DNA of 64,000 bases from UBA4582 sp965657335 (GCA_965657335.1 CBFHOH010000009.1:62001-126000); one strand, 5' to 3'; shown: positions 44,699 to 53,962, counted from the stretch's first letter. Program-made: numbers and translations. Notes: a model not told the origin generated them from the sequence alone.

Positions 44699-46087
44699 AT
44701 GCAATGCTCAGCGAGAGCAATTCAGTTTACCGCATGGGCGCTTTTTCTCAGTCTCTTATCAGCTTGCAGTCAGCAGTTGGTGACTGCTGCTGCCGAATCA
44801 GAAAAACCTGCATATTCAACCCGCCCTCGTCTCGACCCCAAACTGATTGTGGCGTTTGAAAACAAGATAGTCGAAACGTTACTCGCAGATCAGAAGCACC
44901 CACCAAAACAAAGAGACAGCGTTGGCATCACCTTGAGTGAGCATGAGGACCTTGAAACACGCATTCAAACCCTCGAGCAACTGTCACAACGCCTAAGCGA
45001 GGTAAACCAGCAATTGCTGAATGCTGAAAACAAAGAGGCGATCCGGCTACATCATCGTCAACTCGCTTATCTGAATCGCCAGTTGATCGGTCAACGTTTG
45101 AATGTCACGGATCAACTTGGCTCGCGCTACGTCGGCCTGCTTTCATATTACTCAACACTGACCTTGTCGCCTGACTTACTTTTGGACAAAGCGATGGAGC
45201 GTCTCGAAAAGAATCAGGAAGAGATCGAACTTTTACTACACGAGGCCGGAATTCAGGTTACCACTAAGCGCCTACTTGCATCACTTAGCAATGACCAAAC
45301 GCTTTTCTTAAGTGACTCAGCAGAAGATAAACATCTCTACCTTAATTTGATTTCAGATCTCATTACCGCTGCACCCTTCGCATTTGCCGAGCAAATAGCG
45401 ACCGCTAAGAACAAACCAATTGAGGTTCGTGCATTGAACAATAAAAGTTCGACGCAGGAGCAGTTTGTTTACCATTCGGTCGACGACAACGCCGCGCTCA
45501 CAGCAGTACTTAACGTCAACCTCAACGATATGAGTAAGCTGCCACTGTATGAGGCTGAGGCTAAAAGCTTCATCTACGGCATCCCCGGCATGCACCAACT
45601 CACAAGCTCACGGGCCATGGGCGAGTATAGCGCTGCCTTTTCTTTAGACGACTTGCCTGCCTTTACGCTTGGTTGGGGACTCTACACCGCGGCGTTAGCC
45701 AGAGAATACAATTTATACCGAAGCCCCTACGGAGAGCTCGGCAGTCTAATGCTGGAAAGCCGTTATGCGGCGAGATCGATCGTCGATATCAACATTAACC
45801 GAGAACGCTGGAGCAATGAACAAGCGAGGGTGTTCTTGCAGGAGCAAGGGTTCGAGACAGAGGAAGGGGCTCGCCGAACGATCGACAACAGTCGCCAGCA
45901 ACCGGGCAAACAGACCAGCGCTATTTCCGGTTTGCTTGCGTTCACATCACTCGCACAGGCAATCAAAACGAAACGCCGAGATAACTTTAACGCCAAACAG
46001 TTTCACCAGCTAATTGTGTCCAAAGGTCCCTTACCACTTTGGTTACTGGAGCAGGAGTTGGATGAGTGGTACCAAACACATGATTGA
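44699..46087 (+). CDS. DUF885-family lipoprotein with altered catalytic motifs
   Basis: A 462-residue protein of the DUF885 family, normally around 550-600 residues. From ATG 44699 it has a lipoprotein signal (AWALFLSLLSACSQQ, Cys about 24), so it is probably a periplasmic lipoprotein. The C-terminal DUF885 half is clear: GWGLYTAALAREYNLYRSPYGELGSLMLESRYAARSIVD. But the family hallmark HEAxPGHH is here IYGIPGMH (residues 292-299) and the Glu of EGWALY is Leu324, so the likely metal or acid-base residues are gone. A coiled-coil-like helical N-terminal half (residues 75-200) replaces much of the normal N-terminal domain. Probably a non-catalytic binding or scaffold protein. It follows fchA by 25 bp. 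Confidence 0.72.
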   Translation: MQCSARAIQFTAWALFLSLLSACSQQLVTAAAESEKPAYSTRPRLDPKLIVAFENKIVETLLADQKHPPKQRDSVGITLSEHEDLETRIQTLEQLSQRLSEVNQQLLNAENKEAIRLHHRQLAYLNRQLIGQRLNVTDQLGSRYVGLLSYYSTLTLSPDLLLDKAMERLEKNQEEIELLLHEAGIQVTTKRLLASLSNDQTLFLSDSAEDKHLYLNLISDLITAAPFAFAEQIATAKNKPIEVRALNNKSSTQEQFVYHSVDDNAALTAVLNVNLNDMSKLPLYEAEAKSFIYGIPGMHQLTSSRAMGEYSAAFSLDDLPAFTLGWGLYTAALAREYNLYRSPYGELGSLMLESRYAARSIVDININRERWSNEQARVFLQEQGFETEEGARRTIDNSRQQPGKQTSAISGLLAFTSLAQAIKTKRRDNFNAKQFHQLIVSKGPLPLWLLEQELDEWYQTHD

Positions 46088-46179
46088 CAGCAGCTCATTA
46101 ATATCAACGTCACATGTTTTGAGCATCGCACTTTTTGACGAGCCCACAGCACCGGCAAATAAAAACACACAAATGTAAT

Positions 46180-46653
46180 TTAGGCTGTATCAGCACTCCA
46201 GTGCTGCCTTTGAGCGCGACCACCCTTATAGGCGGTTGAGACAGCGCTACAAAGCATCAATTCAAATAACTGGAAACGGACCGCAGGCATAAAGCTACTA
46301 ACGGCCTCTGCGGCGGCGCGCTCTTGCGCACTTTCCACACGGCGTGCCTGCCCCATCATCTGAAACTCTCCACTGCTGCCAGAACTATCACTCATGCCGC
46401 AGTGCAAGCTAAACCGATTACTGCGCTCGATATCCTGAATCCGCCTTGAATCAGGGTCAAAAAAGACATAGCACTTTCCCGCGCCGATAATCGCAGTAAT
46501 AGGGCGCACTCTTGGCCAGACGCCATCCGCTAAACCTGTGCCGTTTTCGGTACTGTTAGTCGCAAGATAAGCGACTTTTCCGTCTATTCTCTTCCTGCCA
46601 AAGTCAGCCAATTCCGGCTGCGCGCGCTCAAAGTCCTGCCAAGATACAACCAC
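46180..46653 (-). CDS. PNPOx-like flavin-reductase-fold protein
   Basis: A 157-residue split-barrel protein of the pyridoxamine-phosphate-oxidase-like superfamily (general-stress type). Visible are KVAYLATNSTENG, WPRVRPITAIIGAGKCYVFFD and SRRIQDIERSNRFSLHCGMSD, the usual strands carrying FMN or F420 contacts. Substrate unknown. It stands alone, 95 bp from the TPR-sulfotransferase gene on the same strand. Confidence 0.7.
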   Translation of the reverse strand: MVVSWQDFERAQPELADFGRKRIDGKVAYLATNSTENGTGLADGVWPRVRPITAIIGAGKCYVFFDPDSRRIQDIERSNRFSLHCGMSDSSGSSGEFQMMGQARRVESAQERAAAEAVSSFMPAVRFQLFELMLCSAVSTAYKGGRAQRQHWSADTA

Positions 46654-46747
46654 TTTCCTTCTCCAGGGGGCCGATAATTTTGCTTCGTTCTTTAGTTTAT
46701 TTGTCTGGCGAGCTTAATCAAGTTTTCCTTCAAACAACATCAGCGTA

Positions 46748-48145
46748 CTACACGCCCAGCGTGTTTATCCCCGTAATTTTCACAGGTGACTGAATTGGAA
46801 TATTCAGCGCTTTGGCAACCGGCATCAGCTCTCTTTGATAGTTCTTCCAGCGATTTTTCGAGGTGCGGTAAACAGGTTCTCTGACCTGCTTAAAGCTCGC
46901 TGTCTTAACCGTTCGCTCTGTTTCGTAAAACTTAAGGCACGCAGCTTCAAACTCAAGACCACAGTAATCGAGCAAACGACGAGATTGGTTTTCCTGATCT
47001 GAAATCACGTTTTCATATTCAACCGTGAGAATCTTGCCCGGATAAAGCATTTCCCAATGCTCCATTAATCTTTGATATCCCAGATAAAAGCTAGTAAGTG
47101 TACCCAGATCAAAGCTGTAGTGCTGCCCGCGACTGAAGTTTTGAAAAAAGCAGGACAAGCACGTGTCCAGCGGGTGCCGCACGGTATGAATGATTTTAGC
47201 ATTGGGAAACATGGAAAAGATCAACCCAACAAACTGGAAATTCAGCGGGTGTTTATCGACAACCCTAGATGCTGAATGAGATCCCGCCAGTTCCTCGATG
47301 CGTCGCAGATATTCAGAAGCCAACCTTTGATAATGCTGCTGCGCGAGGAACGGCAGGAAGTTTGGATAAGCCTGCTTTGGATTGACAAAATGGCTGCCGA
47401 ATTTTGCAATATATTTCATATCGTTCAGCTCACCTGCACCGAGCACCTGAGAGTGACTCGCAAGTATTTGCTCTACCAAGGTAGTGCCGGACCTTGGCAT
47501 GCCGAGAACAAAGACAGGTTTCTCGCTCGCACTTCCACCCCCGCCGATTTTCCTGATACTTCGTGGACTGAACTGATAGATGCAATTTTTTATTAAGTCG
47601 TTGAAACTGGGCGCATCAAATGTCTTGTCGGCAGCGTTGTTGCCCATCGAGTAATGATCAAAAGCGCTCGGGTAATCACCGACATCATCAAAATATTTTC
47701 CCGCCGCGAAGTAAAAACATGCCTTGGTGTTGCCGCGGAGCACTGGAGATTCTAACTGACTTAGAATTTTGCCAAGCAATGGATCTCCATGCGAAAACTT
47801 TACCATTTCCGCCAGTCCCTGATAGGCTTCACCGTAATCTGGTTTCAGTTCGATAGCACGGCGATACTCCGCTTCCGCAGATTGAAGCTTCCCCATCCGT
47901 CGGTAGATACCAGCAATGTTGTGATGATATGCCGAGGCGTTAGGCGAAAGAGCGATCGCTTTCTCAATTAAAAGGACCGCTTCTTCATCTTTGTCTTGCT
48001 GACTCCTGACAAGACCTAGCAGGTGGTTTGCATCGGGGTTGTCTGGTTCTTCCTTTAGCACCTGCAGATAAACCCGCTCAGCTTTAGCGCGTTGCCCTTC
48101 CATTTGCTGCGCCATTGCTTGCCGCAGTATTTCAATCGTGGACAT
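46748..48145 (-). CDS. TPR-repeat sulfotransferase
   Basis: A 465-residue protein with N-terminal tetratricopeptide repeats (about 5-125, e.g. AYHHNIAGIYRRMGKLQSAEAEYRRAIELKPDYGEAYQGLAE region) and a C-terminal PAPS-dependent sulfotransferase domain. The 5'-phosphosulfate loop is GMPRSGTTLVEQILASHS, the 3'-phosphate region is in IHTVRHPLDTCLSCFF. Such fusions typically sulfate proteins or glycans; the acceptor is unknown. Its ATG overlaps the stop of the PCu(A)C gene by one base, implying coupled translation. Confidence 0.9.
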   Translation of the reverse strand: MSTIEILRQAMAQQMEGQRAKAERVYLQVLKEEPDNPDANHLLGLVRSQQDKDEEAVLLIEKAIALSPNASAYHHNIAGIYRRMGKLQSAEAEYRRAIELKPDYGEAYQGLAEMVKFSHGDPLLGKILSQLESPVLRGNTKACFYFAAGKYFDDVGDYPSAFDHYSMGNNAADKTFDAPSFNDLIKNCIYQFSPRSIRKIGGGGSASEKPVFVLGMPRSGTTLVEQILASHSQVLGAGELNDMKYIAKFGSHFVNPKQAYPNFLPFLAQQHYQRLASEYLRRIEELAGSHSASRVVDKHPLNFQFVGLIFSMFPNAKIIHTVRHPLDTCLSCFFQNFSRGQHYSFDLGTLTSFYLGYQRLMEHWEMLYPGKILTVEYENVISDQENQSRRLLDYCGLEFEAACLKFYETERTVKTASFKQVREPVYRTSKNRWKNYQRELMPVAKALNIPIQSPVKITGINTLGV

Positions 48146-48579
48146 TATTCAGGTTTGGACATCTGACCCATGGCCCCCACAATCACAGGAACGGTAATAT
48201 TGCCGCCCTCGTCCAAATCAAATTCAACTTGAAACTTTGCACCCTCGACCAGCGGCTCAGGCAAACGCATCAACATGATATGAAGCCCACCAGGCTCAAG
48301 TTTTCGTACCTCGCCAGCAGGAATCATAAAATCTTCTATGTGACGCATACGCATCATACTGCCATCCAGATAGCTCTCATGCACCTCAGCCATCTTAGCA
48401 ACGTCAGTCTTGATACCCTGAATCTGAATTGGATTGCCCGATGTGTTTTCGATAGTCGCGTATACCGCTCCCATACGGCCCTCTACCGTTGCTCTGGACC
48501 AAGCATCTGTAATTTGAAGACCTTCGCACAAGCCCGAACAGGCCGCGAAGCTTAAAAAAAGCCCGATTATAAATTTCAT
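48145..48579 (-). CDS. PCu(A)C periplasmic copper chaperone
   Basis: Copper-binding periplasmic protein of 144 residues. A signal peptide starts at the better ATG 48579 (GGAG six bases upstream; the frame from 48621 adds residues unlike a signal). The mature domain has the family pattern of Met and His ligands: VHESYLDGSMMRMRHIEDFM and GGLHIMLMRL. PCu(A)C proteins carry Cu(I) to oxidase CuA or to cbb3 assembly. The gene is coupled to the TPR-sulfotransferase gene. The 269 bp upstream (48622-48890) show no gene or confident promoter. Confidence 0.9.
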   Translation of the reverse strand: MKFIIGLFLSFAACSGLCEGLQITDAWSRATVEGRMGAVYATIENTSGNPIQIQGIKTDVAKMAEVHESYLDGSMMRMRHIEDFMIPAGEVRKLEPGGLHIMLMRLPEPLVEGAKFQVEFDLDEGGNITVPVIVGAMGQMSKPE

Positions 48580-48890
48580 TAAAACTCCGAGAAAGTCTGC
48601 GAGGACAACGCCCCTTTTCAAAGTTCCATTCTACCACTCTGAACGTCACAGCACACCGAATCTGAGCGGCCGAGTGCATTAATTGGCTGTAGTTTATCGC
48701 GCTAGACAAGAGACAACAAAACGTGCCATTTATTTTATGCTAGAGCAATATTTTGATATCCCACAGAGAATTTCATCGTGGTAAACTATCGGCTTGCGCG
48801 ACCCCACTGTGTGGTGCTTCGTGATTCAAAGAAACAGATTATCGAACTTGATCGATAACAAACAATCGTTACCGCCGGACCCAACCTGAC

Positions 48891-49493
48891 ATGATGAAGC
48901 TCGGCATCCTAGCCTCACACCGCGGTACTAATTTTCAGGCTATTATCGATGCCTGTAATTCAGGCGAGCTTCACGCGACACCCGTTATCGCAATCAGCAA
49001 TAACAGCGATTCACACGCGCTTGAAAGAGCGCGCAATGCTGGCATTGCCACACGCCACCTTTCAAGTATCACTCACCCAGACCCTGCGGCACTTGATGAC
49101 GCCATTCTCAAATCACTTGAGCATTTTGCCGTTGATATTGTAGTAACGGTTGGCTACATGAAAAAACTCGGTCCCTCAACGCTCGCTGCCTTCCATGGCA
49201 ATATTTACAATATACACCCATCTCTGCTGCCTAAATACGGTGGCACAGGCATGTACGGACTAAACGTGCACAAGGCCGTGATTGCCAACGGTGATACCGA
49301 AACCGGCGTCACAATACATCGATTAGAGGGTGAATATGATTCGGGACCCATTATTGCTCAACACAGAGTGCCAGTAGAAAGCGGCGACTCACCCGAGACA
49401 CTCGCCGCCCGCGTTATCAAAGTTGAGCATCAATTCCTGATCCACACACTAAACACTATTATTACAACAAGTAAGAACCCGGAGAATCGTTGA
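48891..49493 (+). CDS. purN: Phosphoribosylglycinamide formyltransferase (PurN family), divergent form
   Basis: Transfers formyl from 10-formyl-THF to GAR in purine synthesis. The 200 residues keep the catalytic NIHPSLLP motif (Asn-x-His) and the Asp of EYDSGPIIAQ. The loop after it reads KYGGTGMYGLNVHKAVI, the form found in Bacteroidetes- and plant-like PurN, rather than the FPGLHTH loop of typical gammaproteobacterial PurN. The N-terminal phosphate loop ASHRGTNFQAI is also unusual. MMKL at the start leaves 48891 or 48894 open. It is coupled to prs (stop and start share a base). It may be an accessory copy or a transferred gene. Confidence 0.88.
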   Translation: MMKLGILASHRGTNFQAIIDACNSGELHATPVIAISNNSDSHALERARNAGIATRHLSSITHPDPAALDDAILKSLEHFAVDIVVTVGYMKKLGPSTLAAFHGNIYNIHPSLLPKYGGTGMYGLNVHKAVIANGDTETGVTIHRLEGEYDSGPIIAQHRVPVESGDSPETLAARVIKVEHQFLIHTLNTIITTSKNPENR

Positions 49494-50518
49494 TGAAATC
49501 TCAGACAAGAGAATTTACCCCTAGGGCACCAATCGCACTCATTACGTGCGAAGCAGGTCGGAGCTTCGCACAAAGAGTTGCTGATTCGATGAATGTACCA
49601 CTGGCACCCAGCGTGGAAAGCTGGTTCGCCTGTGGCGAGGGAAAAATGGAAATTCTTGCCAACGTCCGAGGACATGACGTTTACATCTTTCAGTCAACCG
49701 TCGGTAATCAAGACGAACGCTCGGTATACGACAGATTTGTGATGTTGCTACATGCCGTTGAGGCAGCCGCACTGTCTGATGCGCAATACATCACAGTGGT
49801 TACACCCTACTATCCTGGGGCTCGCCAAGATAAACGCAAGGGACGAACCCGCGAAGGTATTAGTGCTGGGCTGTTCGCACGCATGCTTCAGGTCGCCGGG
49901 GCCAATCGAGTGCTCTCGGTAGAGATCCATAATGATTCGATCGCAGGCATGTTCAACCCCTCAATGGCCCATTTGGAGAACGTCTTTCTCACCCGCCATC
50001 TCGTTGAATGGCTAGTCTCTCAAAATCTAACCGGAGATGTTGTGGTGTCTCCAGACGTCGGATATCTGGAACGCGCTCGAGCCTATGCAGAAGAGTTGTC
50101 TGCTGATCTCGCTGCGTTGTCGAAGGAACGCGACTACTCCCAACCCAACGTCGTGTTGCGATCCACCTTGATTGGCGAAGTCAACGGTAAAAATGTACTG
50201 CTGGTCGACGATATCGTCGATGGTGCAGGCTCTGCAGTCGCGGCTATTGAGGAGTTGAAGGAAAGAGGCGCCAACAACATCGTGCTTGCCTGCATCCATC
50301 CTCTGATGTCTTCTAACGCCTGGGAGAAACTGAGCGAGGTCAGAGCTCGGGCTGAAAAAGAAGGCTGGTCATTCGAATTTGTCGGGTGCAGCACCGTTGA
50401 GCATGACAATGCACCCGAGTGGTACCACTCGTTCCAAATTGAGAAACTGCTTGGCACCATCGTGCAAAAGATTAATGCTCGCGGCAGTGTTAGCCAAGTA
50501 CAAAGAGACAGGGAATAA
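49493..50518 (+). CDS. prs: Ribose-phosphate pyrophosphokinase, divergent form
   Basis: Makes PRPP from ribose 5-phosphate and ATP. The 341 residues show the Prs order: N-terminal ENVRG-like element (ILANVRGHDVYIFQ), the flexible-loop region PYYPGARQDKRKGRTREGIS, EIHNDSIAGMF, and the PRPP-binding loop VDDIVDGAGSAVAA. The usual loop DDxxDTxGT is altered to DDIVDGAGSA. ATG 49493 shares its A with the purN stop (TGATG); a TTG at 49490 is less likely. Ends in a typical strong terminator after 190 bp. It may act locally for PurN, or be the cell's second Prs. Confidence 0.87.
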   Translation: MKSQTREFTPRAPIALITCEAGRSFAQRVADSMNVPLAPSVESWFACGEGKMEILANVRGHDVYIFQSTVGNQDERSVYDRFVMLLHAVEAAALSDAQYITVVTPYYPGARQDKRKGRTREGISAGLFARMLQVAGANRVLSVEIHNDSIAGMFNPSMAHLENVFLTRHLVEWLVSQNLTGDVVVSPDVGYLERARAYAEELSADLAALSKERDYSQPNVVLRSTLIGEVNGKNVLLVDDIVDGAGSAVAAIEELKERGANNIVLACIHPLMSSNAWEKLSEVRARAEKEGWSFEFVGCSTVEHDNAPEWYHSFQIEKLLGTIVQKINARGSVSQVQRDRE

Positions 50519-50707
50519 GCGCAGATTCCCGTCTTTACCTTGACAACAGGGCAGGTTTGCATAATCCTACTTTCATCTAAGTAATGTGTGCCACAGACAA
50601 CAATGGTTATGAGAGCTTTCAACAAAACACTCAATCGAGAGTTCCGCTTCAGCATAATTAGCATTATTCATACTTGAATGGTGGGTTGATGCTCGATAAA
50701 AGCAATC

Positions 50708-50736
50708 AAAACCCGCCACGAGGCGGGTTTTTTTTT
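50708..50736 (+). terminator. Strong rho-independent terminator before ileS
   Basis: Ten-pair GC-rich stem AAAACCCGCC/GGCGGGTTTT with ACGA loop, followed by nine T residues in all (50728-50736). It may end the purN-prs transcript or an independent short RNA starting near 50573 (TTGACA at 50540, CATAAT at 50560, spacing 14). Confidence 0.93.
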
Positions 50737-50808
50737 GGTGAAACTTGGAAAAATCCGCACAAAGCCAACCATACATGACAAAAAATCAGGACATCAGGGT
50801 GAAACAAC

Positions 50809-53800
50809 GTGTCAGAAGAAACTAACGCTAATCCAGCGGCATTCTCTTTCGTAGAACAAGAGCATGAGATACTCGATCTCTGGAAAACAAAGCGGATTTT
50901 TCAGCGTTCGCTGGAGCAAACGGCACACTCAGAGCCCTACATCTTTTATGATGGACCACCCTTCGCAACGGGATTGCCGCACCACGGACACCTCGTTGGG
51001 TCAATCTTGAAAGATGCTGTTCCCCGTTACTTCACCATGAAAGGGAGATACGTTCAGCGTCGATTTGGCTGGGATTGCCACGGCCTGCCGATAGAGCACG
51101 AAATTGACAAATCTCTCGGTATGTCTTCACAGGAGGCTGTTGAAAAGTTCGGTGTCAAAGGCTACAACGATGAGTGCCGTGCCATCGTTCAACGATATAC
51201 CTCCGAGTGGGAAAAAACCATTACCCGCATCGGGCGTTGGGTAGATTTCGAGAACGACTATAAAACGATGGACCCTTGGTTTATGGAGTCTGTCTGGTGG
51301 GTGCTGAAACAACTCTGGGAGAAGGATCTTGTCTATCGCGGCGTCAAGGTTGTGCCCTTCTCAACAGCGCTCGGCACGGTTCTTTCAAATTTCGAAGCAG
51401 GGTCGAACTATCAGGATGTTCAGGACCCAGCAGTCACCGTATTGTTCAAGTTGACGGATGACGATACTTACATCGCAGCCTGGACGACAACGCCTTGGAC
51501 ACTGCCCTCAAATCTGGCGCTTTGCGTGGGCGACGACATCGACTACGTCAAAGTGCACGATGAGGAACAAGGGGTAGATTTCATTCTTGCAGAGGCGCGT
51601 TTGGCCGAAGTCGGTAAAGGCAAGCAGCTCGAAGTTCAAGCGCATTTCAAAGGATCGAGCCTGGTTGGTAAATCCTACGAACCACTATTTCCTTACTTTG
51701 CTGACGCCGCAGACGAAGGTGCATTTCAGATCGTCTCAGACGATTACGTTTCAACCGATAGCGGCACCGGCGTTGTTCACCAGGCACCCGCATTTGGCGA
51801 AGACGATTTCCGCGTATTGAAAGCCGCTGGCATCACCGCGATGGTCTGCCCGATAGATATGAGCGGACAGTTTACGGCGGAAGTCACTGATTTTGCTGGC
51901 ATGCATGTCAAAGACGCCGACAAACATATCATTAAGGCGCTAAAAGAATCGAAAGCACTCTATAAGCAGGACGTGATCGTCCACAGCTATCCTTTCTGTC
52001 CAAGATCCGACACGCCGATCATCTATCGTACCGTTGACTCTTGGTACGTCAAAGTTGAGAGCATGCGATCTGCGCTACAAAAGTCCAATCAAGCAATCAA
52101 CTGGGTGCCAGGACACATCCAAAGCGGCCGCATGGGCAAGTGGCTTGAGGGTGCGGTCGACTGGGCAATATCAAGAAATCGTTACTGGGGCACGCCATTG
52201 CCTATTTGGGTTAACGATGTTACCGGTGCGCAGCTGTGCATGGGTTCCGTTGATGAACTTGAATCCTATACCGGCGTTCGTATCGATGACCTTCATCGCG
52301 AAAATGTTGACGAGTTAACCTTCTCTCTCGATGGAGAAGAAGGTGTCTATCGCCGCATTGAGGAGGTACTGGATTGCTGGTTTGAATCAGGGTCGATGCC
52401 TTATGCACAACTTCATTACCCTTTCGAAAATGAGACGATGTTCGAGCAAGGGTTTCCCGCCGAGTTTATTGCCGAAGGGCTTGATCAGACACGGGGCTGG
52501 TTCTATACCTTAATCGTTTTAGGCACCGCGCTTTTCGGCACACATCCTTTCAAAAATGTCATCGTTAACGGCATCGTTATGGCCGAAGATGGTAAGAAAA
52601 TGTCTAAGCGGCTGCGTAACTACACGCCGCCTGATGACCTGATGGAAACCTACGGAGCTGACGCACTAAGACTTTACTTAATTAACTCTGGTCTGGTGCG
52701 CGCAGAGGAACAGCGTTTCGCTGACACGGGGGTGAAAGACATGGTTCGCCGGGTATTACTACCCTGGCTTAACGCCTATCGTTTTCTCAACACCTATGCA
52801 GAAATTGACGATTGGAAAATTGATGAGACAAAGACCGGCTCAGACAACATCATGGATCAATGGATTCTCTCCAGACTACAATCTCTGAAAACCAACATCG
52901 CAAACGAGATGGAAGGCTATAAGCTTTATAACGTGGTGCCGGCCCTGTTTGAATTCATTGAAGACCTGACCAATTGGTACATACGCTTAAACCGGGCCAG
53001 ATTTTGGTCTGAAGATCTGACCGCAGACAAGACTGCGGCCTATCAAACCCTTTATTCGGCTGTGTACGAGTTCACTCTCGCGATGGCTCCCTTCACCCCA
53101 TTTTTATCCGAGACCATCTTCCAGAAGCTCAAGCAGTTCAATGGGGCAGAGCTTGAGTCGGTACATTTGTGCTCATATCCAGAGGCTGAAAGCGACTTGA
53201 TCCAACCGGTGCTTGAGCAAGCCGTCACACGCATGCAGCACATCATTTTGATGGGGCGTCAAAAGCGCAACCAAGAGAAAGTGAAAACAAAATTCCCACT
53301 GGAAAAGCTGACTGTCTTGCACACCGATCAGGGGCTACTAGACGAAATATCTCGTTTGGAGAATTACCTTCAAGGAGAGCTCAACGTAAAAACGGTGGAG
53401 TATTCAACCTCTGAATCGGACTACATCAAACTTTATGCGAAACCAAATTCTCCTGTGCTGGGTAAACGGTTGGGCAAAAACTTTAAACAATACAGAGGTC
53501 TGATCGAAGGGCTTGATTCCGCATCAATTGACGAACTTCAGGCTAAGGGCGAAATCACACTCGGCGATGAAACCTTTCAACTGGATGACATTTTAGTTTT
53601 CCGTGAGGCAAAAGAAGGTACGAACGCTGTGTCGGATCGCTTTGTATCAATCGACATGAATTGCGAACTCAACGATGCGTTAATAGCCGAGGGGCTAGCC
53701 AGAGAGGTTGTTAACCGCATTCAAAAATCACGCAAAGATATCGGTCTCAATGTTGTCGATCGCATTGATATCGACATGTCAGCATCGTCAGCGCTTGAGC

Positions 53801-53934
53801 CTGCAATTATCACCCACCTTGAGTACATCAAGCGCGAAACGCTTGCATTGAATATCAGTCTGGTGGCCGAACCGCAGTCACTTGTTTTTGAAATAGATGA
53901 GCATTCCGTTTCGTTCGAGATCACCAAAGTCTGA
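50809..53934 (+). CDS. ileS: Isoleucyl-tRNA synthetase, eukaryotic-like type 2
   Basis: Charges tRNA-Ile; class Ia synthetase with CP1 editing domain. The 1041 residues are longer than ordinary bacterial IleRS (about 940). The ATP motif is HHGH at 58-61 (ATGLPHHGHL) and KMSKR at 597-601. The C-terminal part lacks the Cys-x-x-Cys zinc site of type 1 enzymes and has the type 2 form ending SIDMNCELNDALIAEGLAREVVNR. Type 2 enzymes are known for resistance to mupirocin. The start is GTG with AGGG 8 bases upstream. No T-box or leader is seen. Confidence 0.95.
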   Translation: MSEETNANPAAFSFVEQEHEILDLWKTKRIFQRSLEQTAHSEPYIFYDGPPFATGLPHHGHLVGSILKDAVPRYFTMKGRYVQRRFGWDCHGLPIEHEIDKSLGMSSQEAVEKFGVKGYNDECRAIVQRYTSEWEKTITRIGRWVDFENDYKTMDPWFMESVWWVLKQLWEKDLVYRGVKVVPFSTALGTVLSNFEAGSNYQDVQDPAVTVLFKLTDDDTYIAAWTTTPWTLPSNLALCVGDDIDYVKVHDEEQGVDFILAEARLAEVGKGKQLEVQAHFKGSSLVGKSYEPLFPYFADAADEGAFQIVSDDYVSTDSGTGVVHQAPAFGEDDFRVLKAAGITAMVCPIDMSGQFTAEVTDFAGMHVKDADKHIIKALKESKALYKQDVIVHSYPFCPRSDTPIIYRTVDSWYVKVESMRSALQKSNQAINWVPGHIQSGRMGKWLEGAVDWAISRNRYWGTPLPIWVNDVTGAQLCMGSVDELESYTGVRIDDLHRENVDELTFSLDGEEGVYRRIEEVLDCWFESGSMPYAQLHYPFENETMFEQGFPAEFIAEGLDQTRGWFYTLIVLGTALFGTHPFKNVIVNGIVMAEDGKKMSKRLRNYTPPDDLMETYGADALRLYLINSGLVRAEEQRFADTGVKDMVRRVLLPWLNAYRFLNTYAEIDDWKIDETKTGSDNIMDQWILSRLQSLKTNIANEMEGYKLYNVVPALFEFIEDLTNWYIRLNRARFWSEDLTADKTAAYQTLYSAVYEFTLAMAPFTPFLSETIFQKLKQFNGAELESVHLCSYPEAESDLIQPVLEQAVTRMQHIILMGRQKRNQEKVKTKFPLEKLTVLHTDQGLLDEISRLENYLQGELNVKTVEYSTSESDYIKLYAKPNSPVLGKRLGKNFKQYRGLIEGLDSASIDELQAKGEITLGDETFQLDDILVFREAKEGTNAVSDRFVSIDMNCELNDALIAEGLAREVVNRIQKSRKDIGLNVVDRIDIDMSASSALEPAIITHLEYIKRETLALNISLVAEPQSLVFEIDEHSVSFEITKV

Positions 53935-53962
53935 TTATGCCAAACTGACAAAAGGTACCACT

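Noticed and set aside
48115..48555. 146-codon plus-strand open frame
   Set aside because: Antisense to the PCu(A)C and sulfotransferase genes, which have clear family motifs.
50775..50825. Small ORF overlapping the ileS start as a leader peptide
   Set aside because: It has no run of Ile codons, no attenuator hairpin follows, and it is out of frame with ileS.
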